A stretch of 64,000 nucleotides of DNA from Rhodotorula mucilaginosa. Lineage: Eukaryota; Basidiomycota; Microbotryomycetes; Sporidiobolales; Sporidiobolaceae. How positions within the stretch are numbered: the stretch's first letter is position 1; every line of letters starts with the position of its first letter. Under the pieces are notes generated by a model. The model was given only the letters and a program-made list of their open reading frames with translations, was not told where the DNA came from and ran no database searches. The stretch covers positions 372,001 through 436,000 of the forward strand of contig CP137865.1 in the NCBI GenBank assembly GCA_034406715.1, written 5' to 3'. The position numbers and the translations under genes were made by a program. Shown here one piece after another: positions 11,319 through 21,197 of this stretch.

Positions 11319-12784
11319 GGCCGCACCAGAGTCGGCCTTGACTTCGAGAGCTGTCGCTTCCGTGTTCGAGGATCCTAGCGAGACGGGGAGCGAGTCGTGC
11401 GACTGGCTTGGATCGATCGATTTGACGGACGACGACGTTTCGCACTTCGAGAGCGGTTGAGTGCTGCTGGTCGAGGGATCTGCGCAGCAGAACGTTGTCA
11501 GCGCACAGCTACCGAGGACGTCAATTCCCACTCCAGCTTAAACGAGGGGTGGTAGCTGGCCAAGTCGGACCGAGCAAGGCTGACCGACTCACGAGACTCG
11601 AGGGCGTCCATGTCACGAGCTGTCGTCCAGCTGCCTGGGGGTAGGGCGACCTGGGGGAAAGGACTGGAGAAGAAAAGAGGAAGATCACGTCGAGGACCGA
11701 GCCCGTTGAGCGGTTCGCGAAGGGCGAGCTCCGTGCACGAATGAGCAGGCGACAGGCCGAAGTGAAATTCACCTCTGATGCGAAGCTTGATATGGTCCAA
11801 GGTCGGGGTGCCGGACAGTGTCCAAGCGCTGGTCACTCGGGTCTAGACGTTCGCGTCGCCCAAAGTAGTGTTTTTCCGCCCGTACGTACGCTGCGCGAGG
11901 ACAGGAGTCGTCGGCGAGGCGGTGCTCTCCTCGGTGACGGAGCGAACCGTGATTTGATCCACCCGCTTAGTCAGCGAGTCCGAGGAGGCCGGGACCGCGT
12001 TACTGACAAGAACACCGCACTGCCAATTGCCCGTATGCTCCGGGACTCGGTGGACAAGCAAAGAGAGCCGTTTGGCGAAAAGTTTGATGATGAAACTCGA
12101 GCCGCCAGCCCGCAGCGCATACACTCACTACAATTTGTGTTCCGCCTCGCGTACGCTTGAGAAGGGTAGTTCGCGTCTATCACATCTCATACCCACAGTA
12201 TTGACTGTACATGAGACGGCTCCCCTGTAGGGCAGAAAAATGCCGCCGCTTGCCGCTTCTTTATTTTAAAGTTGTCTCACACTCGGCACCGGTTCCATTG
12301 GGTCTCTTCTCCTTGGGTGGCGGGAGACTGTCTGTAGATGGCGTCTGCAAGCCCGCCTGCAGCTCGTCGACCTGGTCGAGTCGCAGCACAAGCCACACCG
12401 ACGAGACCGCCTCGAGGCTCGCGGCCGGATTCACGTGCTCCGGGGAGTTTCGATCGAGCTTGCTCACGTCGCGACGCGAGCTCGAGCTCCTAGGGCCTAT
12501 GCTTGGAGCTGCAGCGCTGGGCGCAAGGATCCTGATTGTAACTGCTGGCCTGCTTGCGGCGTTGATATGTCGCAAGTTCGCGGTAGACGAATGTGAGGAG
12601 TGGTCCGCGCGCAGTCAGTCGTCGCGACGAGGGATCCTTCCCAGCGGATTCAAATAGCAAGTCCGACCTTGTTACATATGTAGCCTAGAGAGAAAACAAC
12701 CGCGTATGGAGAGAGGACAACTTTGGAAAGAGGGGACCTAGCCTACAGACAACAAGAGAAGGGAGTGTCAAGACACGGGGGGGG
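11319..12784. other. Long stretch without a confident gene
   Basis: About 1.4 kb between the CCCH gene start and the sugar-transporter stop. The part nearest 11318 probably contains 5' UTR or an upstream exon of the CCCH gene. At 12211-12657 there is an ATG-initiated plus-strand frame of 148 codons with one hydrophobic stretch near its C-terminus (GAAALGARILIVTAGLLAALIC). The opposite strand is also open there but lacks an ATG. I recognise no homology in either, so neither is called. Confidence 0.4.
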
Positions 12785-15081
12785 TTAGACCGACTCGGCA
12801 TCCTGCAACTTAACATCCTCGACGTATGTCTCCGTGAGCTCCTTCCGGCTCATCTTGAGCTGAGCGTCAGCCGCCTCCTTCTGCTGCTCGAGCGAGATTG
12901 CCGGGTTGTTGTCGAACAGGAGGGCGACTTCCTCGAGCGAGAGGCCCTTGGTTCTGAGGACGAGTGCGCGTCAGTATTCGCCGAGCAGCGGAAGCTTTAT
13001 GGGAGAGGATACGCACTCGACAAAGTAGAAGTAAATCATCACGTTGAAGAAGATGAGAGTAGCGATGAATACGAAGTAGAACTGGCGCCGGTGAGAGGGT
13101 TAGCACTTGCTCAAGGTTTCGTGGCGTGAGGCAGCTCGTGGCTCACCTTCCAGCCGGCGGCGTCAAGGCCGATCGGGTTGATCCACTGGTTCGCGCAAAG
13201 CGTGGCGTTTTGGCACCAGACAAAGAGCGCCATGCCGGAAGCGCGCATGCTGTACGGCAGAGTCTCGGTGACTGCGATCGCGCTCGTCAAAGTCAGTTTC
13301 CGAGTCTTCCTAAGGGGTTTTCCGGAGACTGCCGAGGGCTCACCATAGCTGTATGCGAGAGGGGTCCAGGCGATGTCGTAGGCGCCGTCTGGAAAAGGGG
13401 TACAACACGGTCAGGCGAAGTTGAGAAGTAGTCACGCGACGCCTTGGAGGAAAGTCCCGAACTCACAGGAGAGGAAGATGAAGGCGACCGAGGCGAAACC
13501 GATGCTAGTCTTGCCGGTCTGTGCAAAGCCCGCCGAGGTACCGAGCAAACCGGCAAAGCAGACGAGCATCGCCCCCGTCGAAAACATCCAGAGCGGGCGA
13601 CGACCAACGCGCTCGACAAGAGCGGCACCGCCGCCGGCCATGAGGAGGTTGAACACTTGCAAGCCGAGGTTGAGGCCGGTCTGGCGGACGGGTTGGGTGA
13701 TACCGGCGAGGCGGAGAACCGGAGTGAGGTAGTACGAGATGACGGCGACGCCGTTGCCCTGCGAGCCGGTGGCGCTGGTGAGGAGAATCAGGAGACGGTG
13801 ACGGTTGCCTGTTATGTGCAAACTTGGTCAGTCATCCAGAAGCAGCTGCGACGACGCTCGGGAAGCGCACCTTTGGTCCGCAGGAACGAGCTGAAGCCCT
13901 GCTTGTTGATGCGCTCGCGAGCGAGGGCCGACTCGATCTCGTCCAGCTCGAAGAGAACAAGGGGGTCGTCTTCCTTGTCGTTCGAGTGGTGGTGGGAGAG
14001 GACTCGAATAGCGTTTTCGCGTTGGCCGCGAGCGAGCAAGTACCCTGACGCCGAAGAAATGCCTCAGTTTAGCCATCCGAGCAAGACTTCCAGTACGGAG
14101 GATCCGAAGACTCACGAGGAGATTCGGGAACGAACGGGATCAAGAGAATGATGACGATCGGTCCGAGTGCCTGCAGGAGAGTCGGCAAGCTGTTGTCATG
14201 CGGTCCAGTCAGCAACAGCTCAGATACGCGAGCAAACTCTGTGCTTTCCACGTACCGCCACGACCATTCTCCCTCCCACTTGCCAGCGACGACGCCGAAA
14301 GTTGTGAGCGAACTGGCGATGGAGCCGATGTAGTAAAAGACCTGTTATTTTGTATGGTTAGCGGAGGGGTTTTCGGTAGATGAAATGTGGAGAGGTTGGC
14401 CGCACCAAGCTGCGCAGGTCGAAAAGTCAGTTGAGGTCCTCCAGCTCACTCGCCCAATGACGAAGAACTCACAAGAAGGCAGACCCGACGCTGCGGAAGC
14501 GCGGGTGCAGGATCTCGTTACAGAGCAAGTTGGTGGCGAGGGCGACAAACGAACCGGCCGGTCCGACGATGGCGCGGCCGGCGATGAGCATGCCTTCGTT
14601 CTTGGCAAAGGCGCCGACGAGCGCGCCGACGACGACGGCAGCGCAGCCCACCAGAGCGGTCGGGCGCCTTCCGAGATAGTCGCACATGAGGGAGATGACC
14701 GGCAGGAGGACGAGGGAAGGCAAGTACGAGGCAGCCGAGATGATTCCCAGGCGGTTCCCCGAGGGCGTGTCGAAGTAGGAGTTCCACGACTCCATCGATT
14801 GGAGACCCTATATAGCCCGTCGGAACACAGGTTAGCGACAATTAGGTTGGGACCGAGCGACGAGCGCAAATAAGGACCTGCATTCATGTAAGAACCGTCC
14901 TATGTGAGAGAGCGTGTCAGTACAGGCACTACAATTCCCAACTTAGACTGGAGCGTACATAGCCGATCACAAAGGATCCGAGCCAGCAGATGGCGGCAGC
15001 GCCGAGGTTACGGCGCAAAGACTTGTCGGTAAGCCAGCCTCCAGAGACATTGTTGGGGAGGTCACGGAACGCAGTGGCCAT
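12785..15081 (-). CDS. MFS sugar transporter (sugar porter family)
   Basis: Twelve-helix proton/sugar transporter of the plasma membrane. The start is MATAFRDLPNN at 15081. The protein shows the sugar-porter hallmarks: a D-x-R-P-type loop seen here as CDYLGRRPTALVG, GRAIVGPAG, the helix-7 segment GSQGNGVAVISYYLTPVL typical of lactose/cellobiose-type fungal permeases, ERVGRRPLWM, and the C-terminal FVETKGLSLEEV. Introns are many. Exon 2 is only 18 nt (14899-14882, DGSYMN) and is followed by an intron that seems to begin with GC. The C-terminal tail (KLQDAESV) is acidic. It is divergent from an oxidoreductase and two genes from a GH3 beta-glucosidase, which suggests uptake of a beta-glucoside or disaccharide. 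The substrate is inferred from context only. Confidence 0.93.
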
Positions 15082-15721
15082 GGCGGTAGAGTGGTCGGAA
15101 TAAGCAAAGGAGCAAGGGTTGCGCAAGCGTATGGTCGGCTTTGGGTCGGTCGGCTGTGAGGGCGATTGACTCTGTCGCGGCGGTGTCTCCCCACGAGAGA
15201 GTGGAGAGTTGTGGTGAACGAGAGACAGCAAGTCGAGGACGCAGCAGCTGGTTTTAAGCGGAGCCCATCCTGCATAAAGCGGGGGAGCCTTGTAGTGTGA
15301 TCGCGGTCCCCCAGCCGCGGCCGCCACGAGCAGAGAACGAGACCGACGAGACCGACACGACGGACCGGCGGTCGGAGGGTGCGGAAAACTCGCCGGCCGG
15401 TGAAGATCGCTGCTCGCCGCCGTCCTTGATCGATGGAACGCTCGTTTTGGGCTGCGCGCGCATTCACCAGTCTCGATTAGACCCAAGGAACAGCCGGTGG
15501 GGTAGGAGATCGATGGTAGGTGTCGCCGACGGTCAAGGTCCACGGGGCCGAGAGTTGTCATCGCGACGGTGCATTCTGCGACGGTCAAATATGAGCACCG
15601 ACCATACGCGTAGCCGAGAGACACCTGCATAATACTTACCCGCTGAGCAGAGTCCCACCGTCGCGCGCCCTTCAGCCGCTCGCACCTCCTCTGGCAACGC
15701 CCGCTCGTACCCTCTGTACCA
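15082..15721. promoter_or_regulatory. Divergent promoter, sugar transporter / Gfo-Idh-MocA oxidoreductase
   Basis: A 640 bp head-to-head region. It contains the CGG-rich element GACCGGCGGTCGG at 15363-15375 and a second GCCGGCCGG block near 15392. The first is nearly identical to an element upstream of the GH3 gene. CGG triplets are the usual half-sites of Zn2Cys6 regulators, and such a gene lies a few kilobases away. Confidence 0.5.
15363..15375. promoter_or_regulatory. Candidate Zn2Cys6 operator, copy 1
   Basis: GACCGGCGGTCGG, 12 of 13 bases shared with 17792-17804. It has several CGG/CCG half-sites. Seen directly; function is inferred. Confidence 0.35.
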
Positions 15722-17297
15722 ATGACGCAGCAACGAATCCTCCGAGTCGGTGTCGTCGGTTGCGGCGAAGTTGCTCAAGTGAGTCTTTCGCTATACCGGC
15801 GCTCGAGCGAAGGCGAGCTGACCACTGTCCGCGCGCCAGGTCGTGCACCTTCCGACTCTGCTGCTGCTCCACGACCGGTTCAAAGTCGTCGCCCTCTGCG
15901 ACGTTTCGCCGACTTTGCTCGAGCACTGCGGCGGCAAGTTCGGCATCAAGCGACACTATAGCGACTAGTGAGTGGGAGAGATACACAAGGAGAAGAGAGA
16001 GAGAACGCTGACTGCGCAGTCTCCGGCCCACGACCGCCCGCCCGTCTTGCTCCACTTGCCCGCCTCCACCCTGATCAGTCATCAGCTTTGCCAGGACCCG
16101 GAAGTCGACCTCGTGCTTGTCTTGGCCGCCGACGAGTATCACGCCGACGTGACGATCGCCGCCGCCAACGCGCAAAAGCATGTCCTCGTCGAGAAGCCGA
16201 TGTGCTTGTTGCGTGAAGAGGCGGAAGCGATCGCAGATGCGGCCAAGAACAACGAGGTCCGCCCATCCTGGGTCACCCTCTTCCGACAAAACACGCTGAC
16301 TTGTGCTCGTCAACAGGGCGTCGTCATCTTTGTCGGGACGATGCGCCGTTACGCCACAGCTTTCGAGCGGATGAAGGAGGAAGTCCAAAAACTCAAGTCG
16401 ATCCATTACGTGACGGTGCGCGACATCATCGGCGATGTAAGCCTTTCCTCTCGGTTTGCAGTCGCATAAGATTTCCCCGAGTCCGATGTTGACCCAGCTT
16501 CTTTCACCCAGAACTCGCTCTTTGTCGGCCAATCTGGCGCAAGTTCATTTGCCGCCGTTAGAATCTTGCCTACGGCATTTATACTGACTATGTTGTCCTT
16601 CACAACAACAGGCTTTCCCGATCTACCCGACCGATTTTCCGAAACACGCAGGCGAAGATCGACGCGTGCGCGGTCGGATGATTGCCGAGAAAGCCCTCTC
16701 GCCGGAGCAAGCGGCCAACCCTCGCGACGTCGGCACCTATCGCCTGCTTGGTGGCCTCGGATCGCACGACTTGTCGGCGATGCGGGAGCTGCTGGGAATG
16801 CCGAAACGATGCATCGCCGCGACGCGGTCCAAGGCGGACGGTCCGCCGTTCCTGACGGCGCTGTTCGAGTACGACGGCTTCACGACGACCTACGAGACTG
16901 GGATTGACCAGGTCGCCGACTTTGATGCGCACATCGAGGTCATCGGCGATGGGAAGCGGCTCCTTCTCAAGTACGACACCGTGAGTGGCTTACCGTTCTC
17001 ACCTCTCCGGAGTTCAACGGACGATATACCACCTTGACCCTGTACAGACTACTGACCCATCTTTGCTCACAGCCCTACGTTAAGGGTCTTCCTATCACGC
17101 TGCAGATCAAGGAGCGCGACGCAGAAGGCAACTATACGGAACGCGTCGTCCGGCCGACTTACGAAGACGCCTACACGCTGCAGTGGAAGAGCCTCTATTC
17201 TTCTGTTGTCGAGGGCAAGCCGGTCAAGACGACGCCGCAAGACGCGGCACAAGATCTGGAAATCTTCGACATGATCATGAAGAACTTGGTGTCCTGA
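15722..17297 (+). CDS. Gfo/Idh/MocA family NAD(P)-dependent oxidoreductase (sugar-cluster copy)
   Basis: Predicted dehydrogenase acting on a sugar, polyol or inositol-like substrate. Starts MTQQRILRVGVVGCGEVAQ with the Rossmann G-x-G-x2-A motif; the first intron falls directly after it. The next exons carry VALCDVSPTLLEHC, then DLVLVLAADEYHADV and HVLVEKPMC, the EKP motif at the NAD/active-site junction. The C-terminal half has GGLGSHDLSAMRELLG, where the family's conserved His-Asp pair lies. Six introns were placed with canonical borders. No signal peptide, so cytosolic. It shares a promoter with the sugar transporter. It is clearly distinct in sequence from the second family member at 59046-60415. 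The substrate is unknown. Confidence 0.9.
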
Positions 17298-17974
17298 ACT
17301 TCGGAATGCCACGCTGTAGATAGATCGCAATTTCCTGAAATCACTCTGAACGCGCTGTATTCGCGACTCTCCGCTGCGCATCATATTCGTACACGTGGAC
17401 GGTGCGCGGCGGCGGCGGTTGAGCCTTCGCGCGACCCTCTTGTGCTTCTGTCTAGGCCTTTCGCCCTGTTTTAGCGATACTTTCAAGTGAGGCGCCGGCC
17501 GTATGCTCTCTCCACTCTATATGCAGAGCCCCATCTATACTAGATTATGCATTGAGCCGGCATGTCGATCCACCGCCCGCGGACGAGCGTTCCGCCGGCG
17601 TTCGCAAAAATCACCGACGTGCGGCATCGATTACACCGGCGCCTTCTACACGACTAGACAAGCAGCGCAGCCCCGGTTCGGCAACGCCAAGCGAAGCTTA
17701 AGGATCCTTCGTACCGCAGTACTGCCGACCCGCGGGGAGCAGCCGACCGTCGACCACCTCCGCGCAAACTCTGCCGCTGAGTTGACCGGTTGACCGGCGG
17801 CCGGTCCATTCTTTTGCTCGTTCAGCGTCGCCCCCACCTGCGTCGGCGCAACTTTACCTTGGTCCGACCACATCAGCCTGCTCCGCAAGCGATGGACCCA
17901 AGGGGCAGAGGAAAGTGACCGGCGTCCTCTTCCTGCTCTCCTCCTCTTCACGCACCCACCCGCGACTCCCTACA
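17298..17974. promoter_or_regulatory. Intergenic region upstream of the GH3 gene
   Basis: A 677 bp tandem gap: 3' UTR of the oxidoreductase, then the GH3 promoter. A TATA-like CTATATG lies near 17517. A perfect tandem repeat TTGACCGG-TTGACCGG (17782-17797) runs into CGGCCGG. A pyrimidine-rich stretch precedes the start codon. Confidence 0.5.
17782..17804. promoter_or_regulatory. Tandem TTGACCGG repeat plus CGGCCGG, candidate Zn2Cys6 operator (copy 2)
   Basis: Two abutting TTGACCGG octamers at 17782-17789 and 17790-17797 continue as CGGCCGG. The portion 17792-17804 matches the element in the transporter/oxidoreductase promoter at 12 of 13 positions. It lies about 170 bp before the GH3 ATG. 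Confidence 0.4.
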
Positions 17975-20769
17975 ATGCCCGCTGTCGTACAAGAATTCCC
18001 CCGCTTCGATGTCGAGGAGAAGCTGGCCGAACTGTCGGTCCCGGACAAGATCCGCTTGCTCGGCGGCAAGGTGCGTGTTCCTGTCGAAAGGTAGCTTGCA
18101 TGTACATGTACTGACAGGGGACTCCGACACCCTCAGGACTTTTGGTGCCTCGAAGACGTGCCCGACAAGGGCGTCCCCTCAGTCCGCACTTCCGATGGAC
18201 CGAACGGCGTACGCGGCCGACGCTTCTTCAACGGCGTACCTTCGTCGTGCTTCCCGTGCGGCACCGGTCTCGCGGCGTCGTTCGACCTCGACATGATGCG
18301 CCGCGTCGGCGAAGCTCTGGCGGACGAGTGCCGCGCGAAGAGCGCGCACGTCCTGCTCGGACCCACGTACGTAGTTCAAAGACTTCCGGATTCGTAGACG
18401 CCATCGTACTGACGCTCTCTCGCGACTCCTGCAGCTGCAACATCCAGCGGAGTCCTCTCGGCGGACGCGGCTTTGAGTCCTACTCGGAGGACCCACTGCT
18501 CAGCGGACTCGTCGCCGCTGCGTACATCAACGGAGTTCAGAGCAAGGGCATCGCCGCGACCATCAAGCACTTTGTTGCGAACGACCAGGAGTTTGAGCGC
18601 TTCTCGACCGACAGCGTCGTCTCGCAGCGCGCCCTCCGCGAGATCTACCTCGAGCCGTTCCGCCTCGCCGTCAAGCACTCGGATGTTGCCGCTTTCATGA
18701 CCTCCTACAACCTCGTCAACGGGATCCACGCCTCGGAGAGCAAAGAGCTCTTGCACGACATCCTCCGAGGCGAGTGGGGCTGGGACGGACTCGTCATGTC
18801 CGACTGGACCGGCGTCTACTCGGTCGACCCTTCGATCAAGGCCGGTATGGACGTCGAGATGCCCGGTCCTCCCGCCATGCGCGCCGGTACCGTCTATCGT
18901 GCGATGGGCGCCGGCAAACTCACCGTCGATGACCTCGACGAGCGCGTCCGAAACGTCCTCAAGCTCGTCAACTACGCGATCGACTCTGGCGTTCCTTTCT
19001 ACGCCGACGAGGAGAGCGTCGACACCCATCAGCTCCGAGCTCTGCTCCGAGAAGCCGCGGCGAACGCGACGGTCGTGCTCAAAAACGATGCCGGCCTGCT
19101 TCCGGTGTCGAAATCGTCCGGCGTCAAGCAGATCGCCGTGATCGGCTCGAACGCGAAGCTGGCCTTCCCGTCCGGTGGTGGAAGTGCCTCCCTTTCGCCG
19201 AGCTGGGTGGTCTCGCCGGTGAGCGCCATCACGGAGCGCGCCAAGGAGGTCGGTGCTGCGGTCAAGCAGGCCATCGGCGTCGCCGCTTTCCGCTACGTCC
19301 CCGTCCTCGACTCGCACCTGACGCACCCGAGCGGGACCGGAACGGGTGCCAAGGTCGAGATCTTCAACGGCAAGCCCGCAGAGGGCTGGTTTGATAACGA
19401 CGCGTCGCCGTCCGCCAAGCCCGTCTTCAGCACCGACACGCAATCCTCCCTTTGCTTCATGAGCGACGGCGTTCCTTGGGACACCTTTGAGCGTCACGCT
19501 CACACTCAGGTGCGTTTGCACAACAACACAGCTCACATCCTTATCGGGCGTGCAACACAAGCTGACCCGAGGCCGCACCTGCACCGACAGTTCACCGCCC
19601 TCTTCACCCCGGACGTCTCCGGCAAGTGGACCTTTGGTCTCGGTTCGACCGGCTACACGGCCCTCTTCCTCGATGGCGAACGTGTCGTCAGCAACACGGT
19701 CGACGAGTGGAAATCTGGCGAACTCTTCTTCAACCACGGATCCGAGGAACGCCGTGGCGAGTTCGAAGTCGAAGCCGGTCGCCAGTACCGCCTCACGATG
19801 CACGCCTACATGGACCCGGAACGCGTCAAGGCGTCTCCCTTTGCGCTCTCGTCGTCGTTCCGCATCGGTGGCTTCCCGACCGTCATCGAGGAGCAGGCTC
19901 GCAAGGAGGCGACGGATCTCGCTGCCGGGAGTGACCTCGCAATTCTGGTCGTCGGTACCAACCCCGACTGGGAGTCGGAAGGCTTCGACCGCAAGACGAC
20001 CAAGCTCCCCGGCGCGAGTGACGAGCTCGTCGAAGCGGTTCTCGCCGCCAACCCGAACACCATCGTCGTCAACCAGTCGGGCACGCCGGTCGACTTTCCC
20101 TGGCTCGACAAGGCTTCGACTCTGGTCCAGACCTTCTTTGGCGGCAACGAGCTCGGCAACGGTCTCGCGGATGTCTTGTTCGGCAAGGTGAACCCGTCGG
20201 GCAAACTCCCGCTCACGTTCGGCAAGCGGCTCGAGGACAACCCGTCGTTCCACTCGTTCGGCATCACGAGCGACACGCCGGGCAAGGTCGTCTACGGCGA
20301 AGGTATTTACGTCGGCTACCGGCATTACGACCGTGCGAATCTCGCGCCAGCTTTCCCCTTCGGCTACGGACTCTCGTACACCTCGTTCGAGCTGTCCAAC
20401 CTTCAGGTCTCGCCCGTCTCGGCGGATGGCGACTGCAAGGTCTCGTTCAGCATCCGCAACACGGGCAAGATGGACGGCGCCGAGGTCGCGCAGGTGTTTG
20501 TGGCCGCACCGTCGGACGGTAGCCGGATCACGTCGCCCGTCAAGGAGCTCAAGGGCTTCGAGAAGGTCACGCTCAAGGCCGGGGAGACCAAGACGGTCGA
20601 GGTTCAGCTCACAAGGGAGGCGTGGTCGTACTGGGACGAGCATTACGCCAAGTGGATCGCTCCGAAGGGTGTGTACACCGTCCTCGTTGCCACTTCGTCG
20701 GCCGAGGCCGACATCAAGCTCCGCGGAGAGGCCAAGGTCGAGAAGGAGATCCGCTGGCTCGGATTGTAG
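17975..20769 (+). CDS. GH3 beta-glucosidase with PA14 domain, no secretion signal
   Basis: Hydrolyses terminal beta-glucosides such as cellobiose. Exons 17975-18070, 18137-18366, 18435-19509 and 19591-20769 give 859 residues. Order: GH3 N-terminal TIM barrel (RTSDGPNGVRG, GGRGFESYSEDP, KHFVANDQE), nucleophile Asp232 in VMSDWTG, a PA14 insert (FTALFTPDVSGKWTFGL), the second GH3 lobe with WESEGFDR (about 594-601, the usual acid/base region) and a fibronectin-III-like C-terminus. This is the Kluyveromyces/intracellular architecture. The N-terminus (MPAVVQEFPRFD) is not a signal peptide. The 81-nt segment 19510-19590 has good splice borders but is also open in frame; if kept the protein has 886 residues. 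Its neighbours are a sugar transporter, an oxidoreductase and a regulator. Confidence 0.95.
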
Positions 20770-21197
20770 ATTGCGTGCGACTCGTGGTCTGTGATTACAA
20801 GAGCGCTCGCTGAGAGAGAGAAACTGCTGGCCTTCAGCTGGCCAAGTCGACTGCGCAGAATCCGGGGTCTGCGAGAAAGAGCTCGCCTACGCTCTATACG
20901 TATACAGTTTGCACCATCCGGGGTCCCTGCTTTCAGACGAAACTCAAGACTTCCGGTCCAGGGAGATCGATGTGAATGCGCAGCTGCAGATCTTGAAAAA
21001 TAGGCCGGCGCCGCAAGTCGTCGGCGGGTTTCTTCGCTCAACGTGGACACACATTCTTCTGCGAAGCAGAGCCAGCAGGGGCGTGCTAAGCGTACGAGTC
21101 AGCTGCTGCCACGGGGCACACTCGCGCTACTGTGCTCCCCCGCCGCGCTCGCCGGAGCGGAACCGACACTCGCTTGTTTGATCGCGAAATTGGACCG
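20770..21197. promoter_or_regulatory. Intergenic region upstream of the Zn2Cys6 gene
   Basis: A 428 bp tandem gap with the GH3 3' UTR and the promoter of the regulator. CCGGCG-type words occur near 21004, but the 13-base element of the neighbouring promoters is not present. No other feature seen. Confidence 0.4.

Noticed and set aside
12261-12575. Minus-strand frame ending PPPKEKRPNGTGAECETTLK with an overlapping AATAAA
   Set aside because: No ATG in frame and no upstream exon could be built; the AATAAA may be chance.
18376-20643. A 755-codon open frame antisense to the GH3 gene
   Set aside because: It mirrors the GC-rich third positions of the GH3 codons, has low-complexity Arg/Val/Asp-rich translation and no domain. 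The sense strand encodes a complete enzyme.
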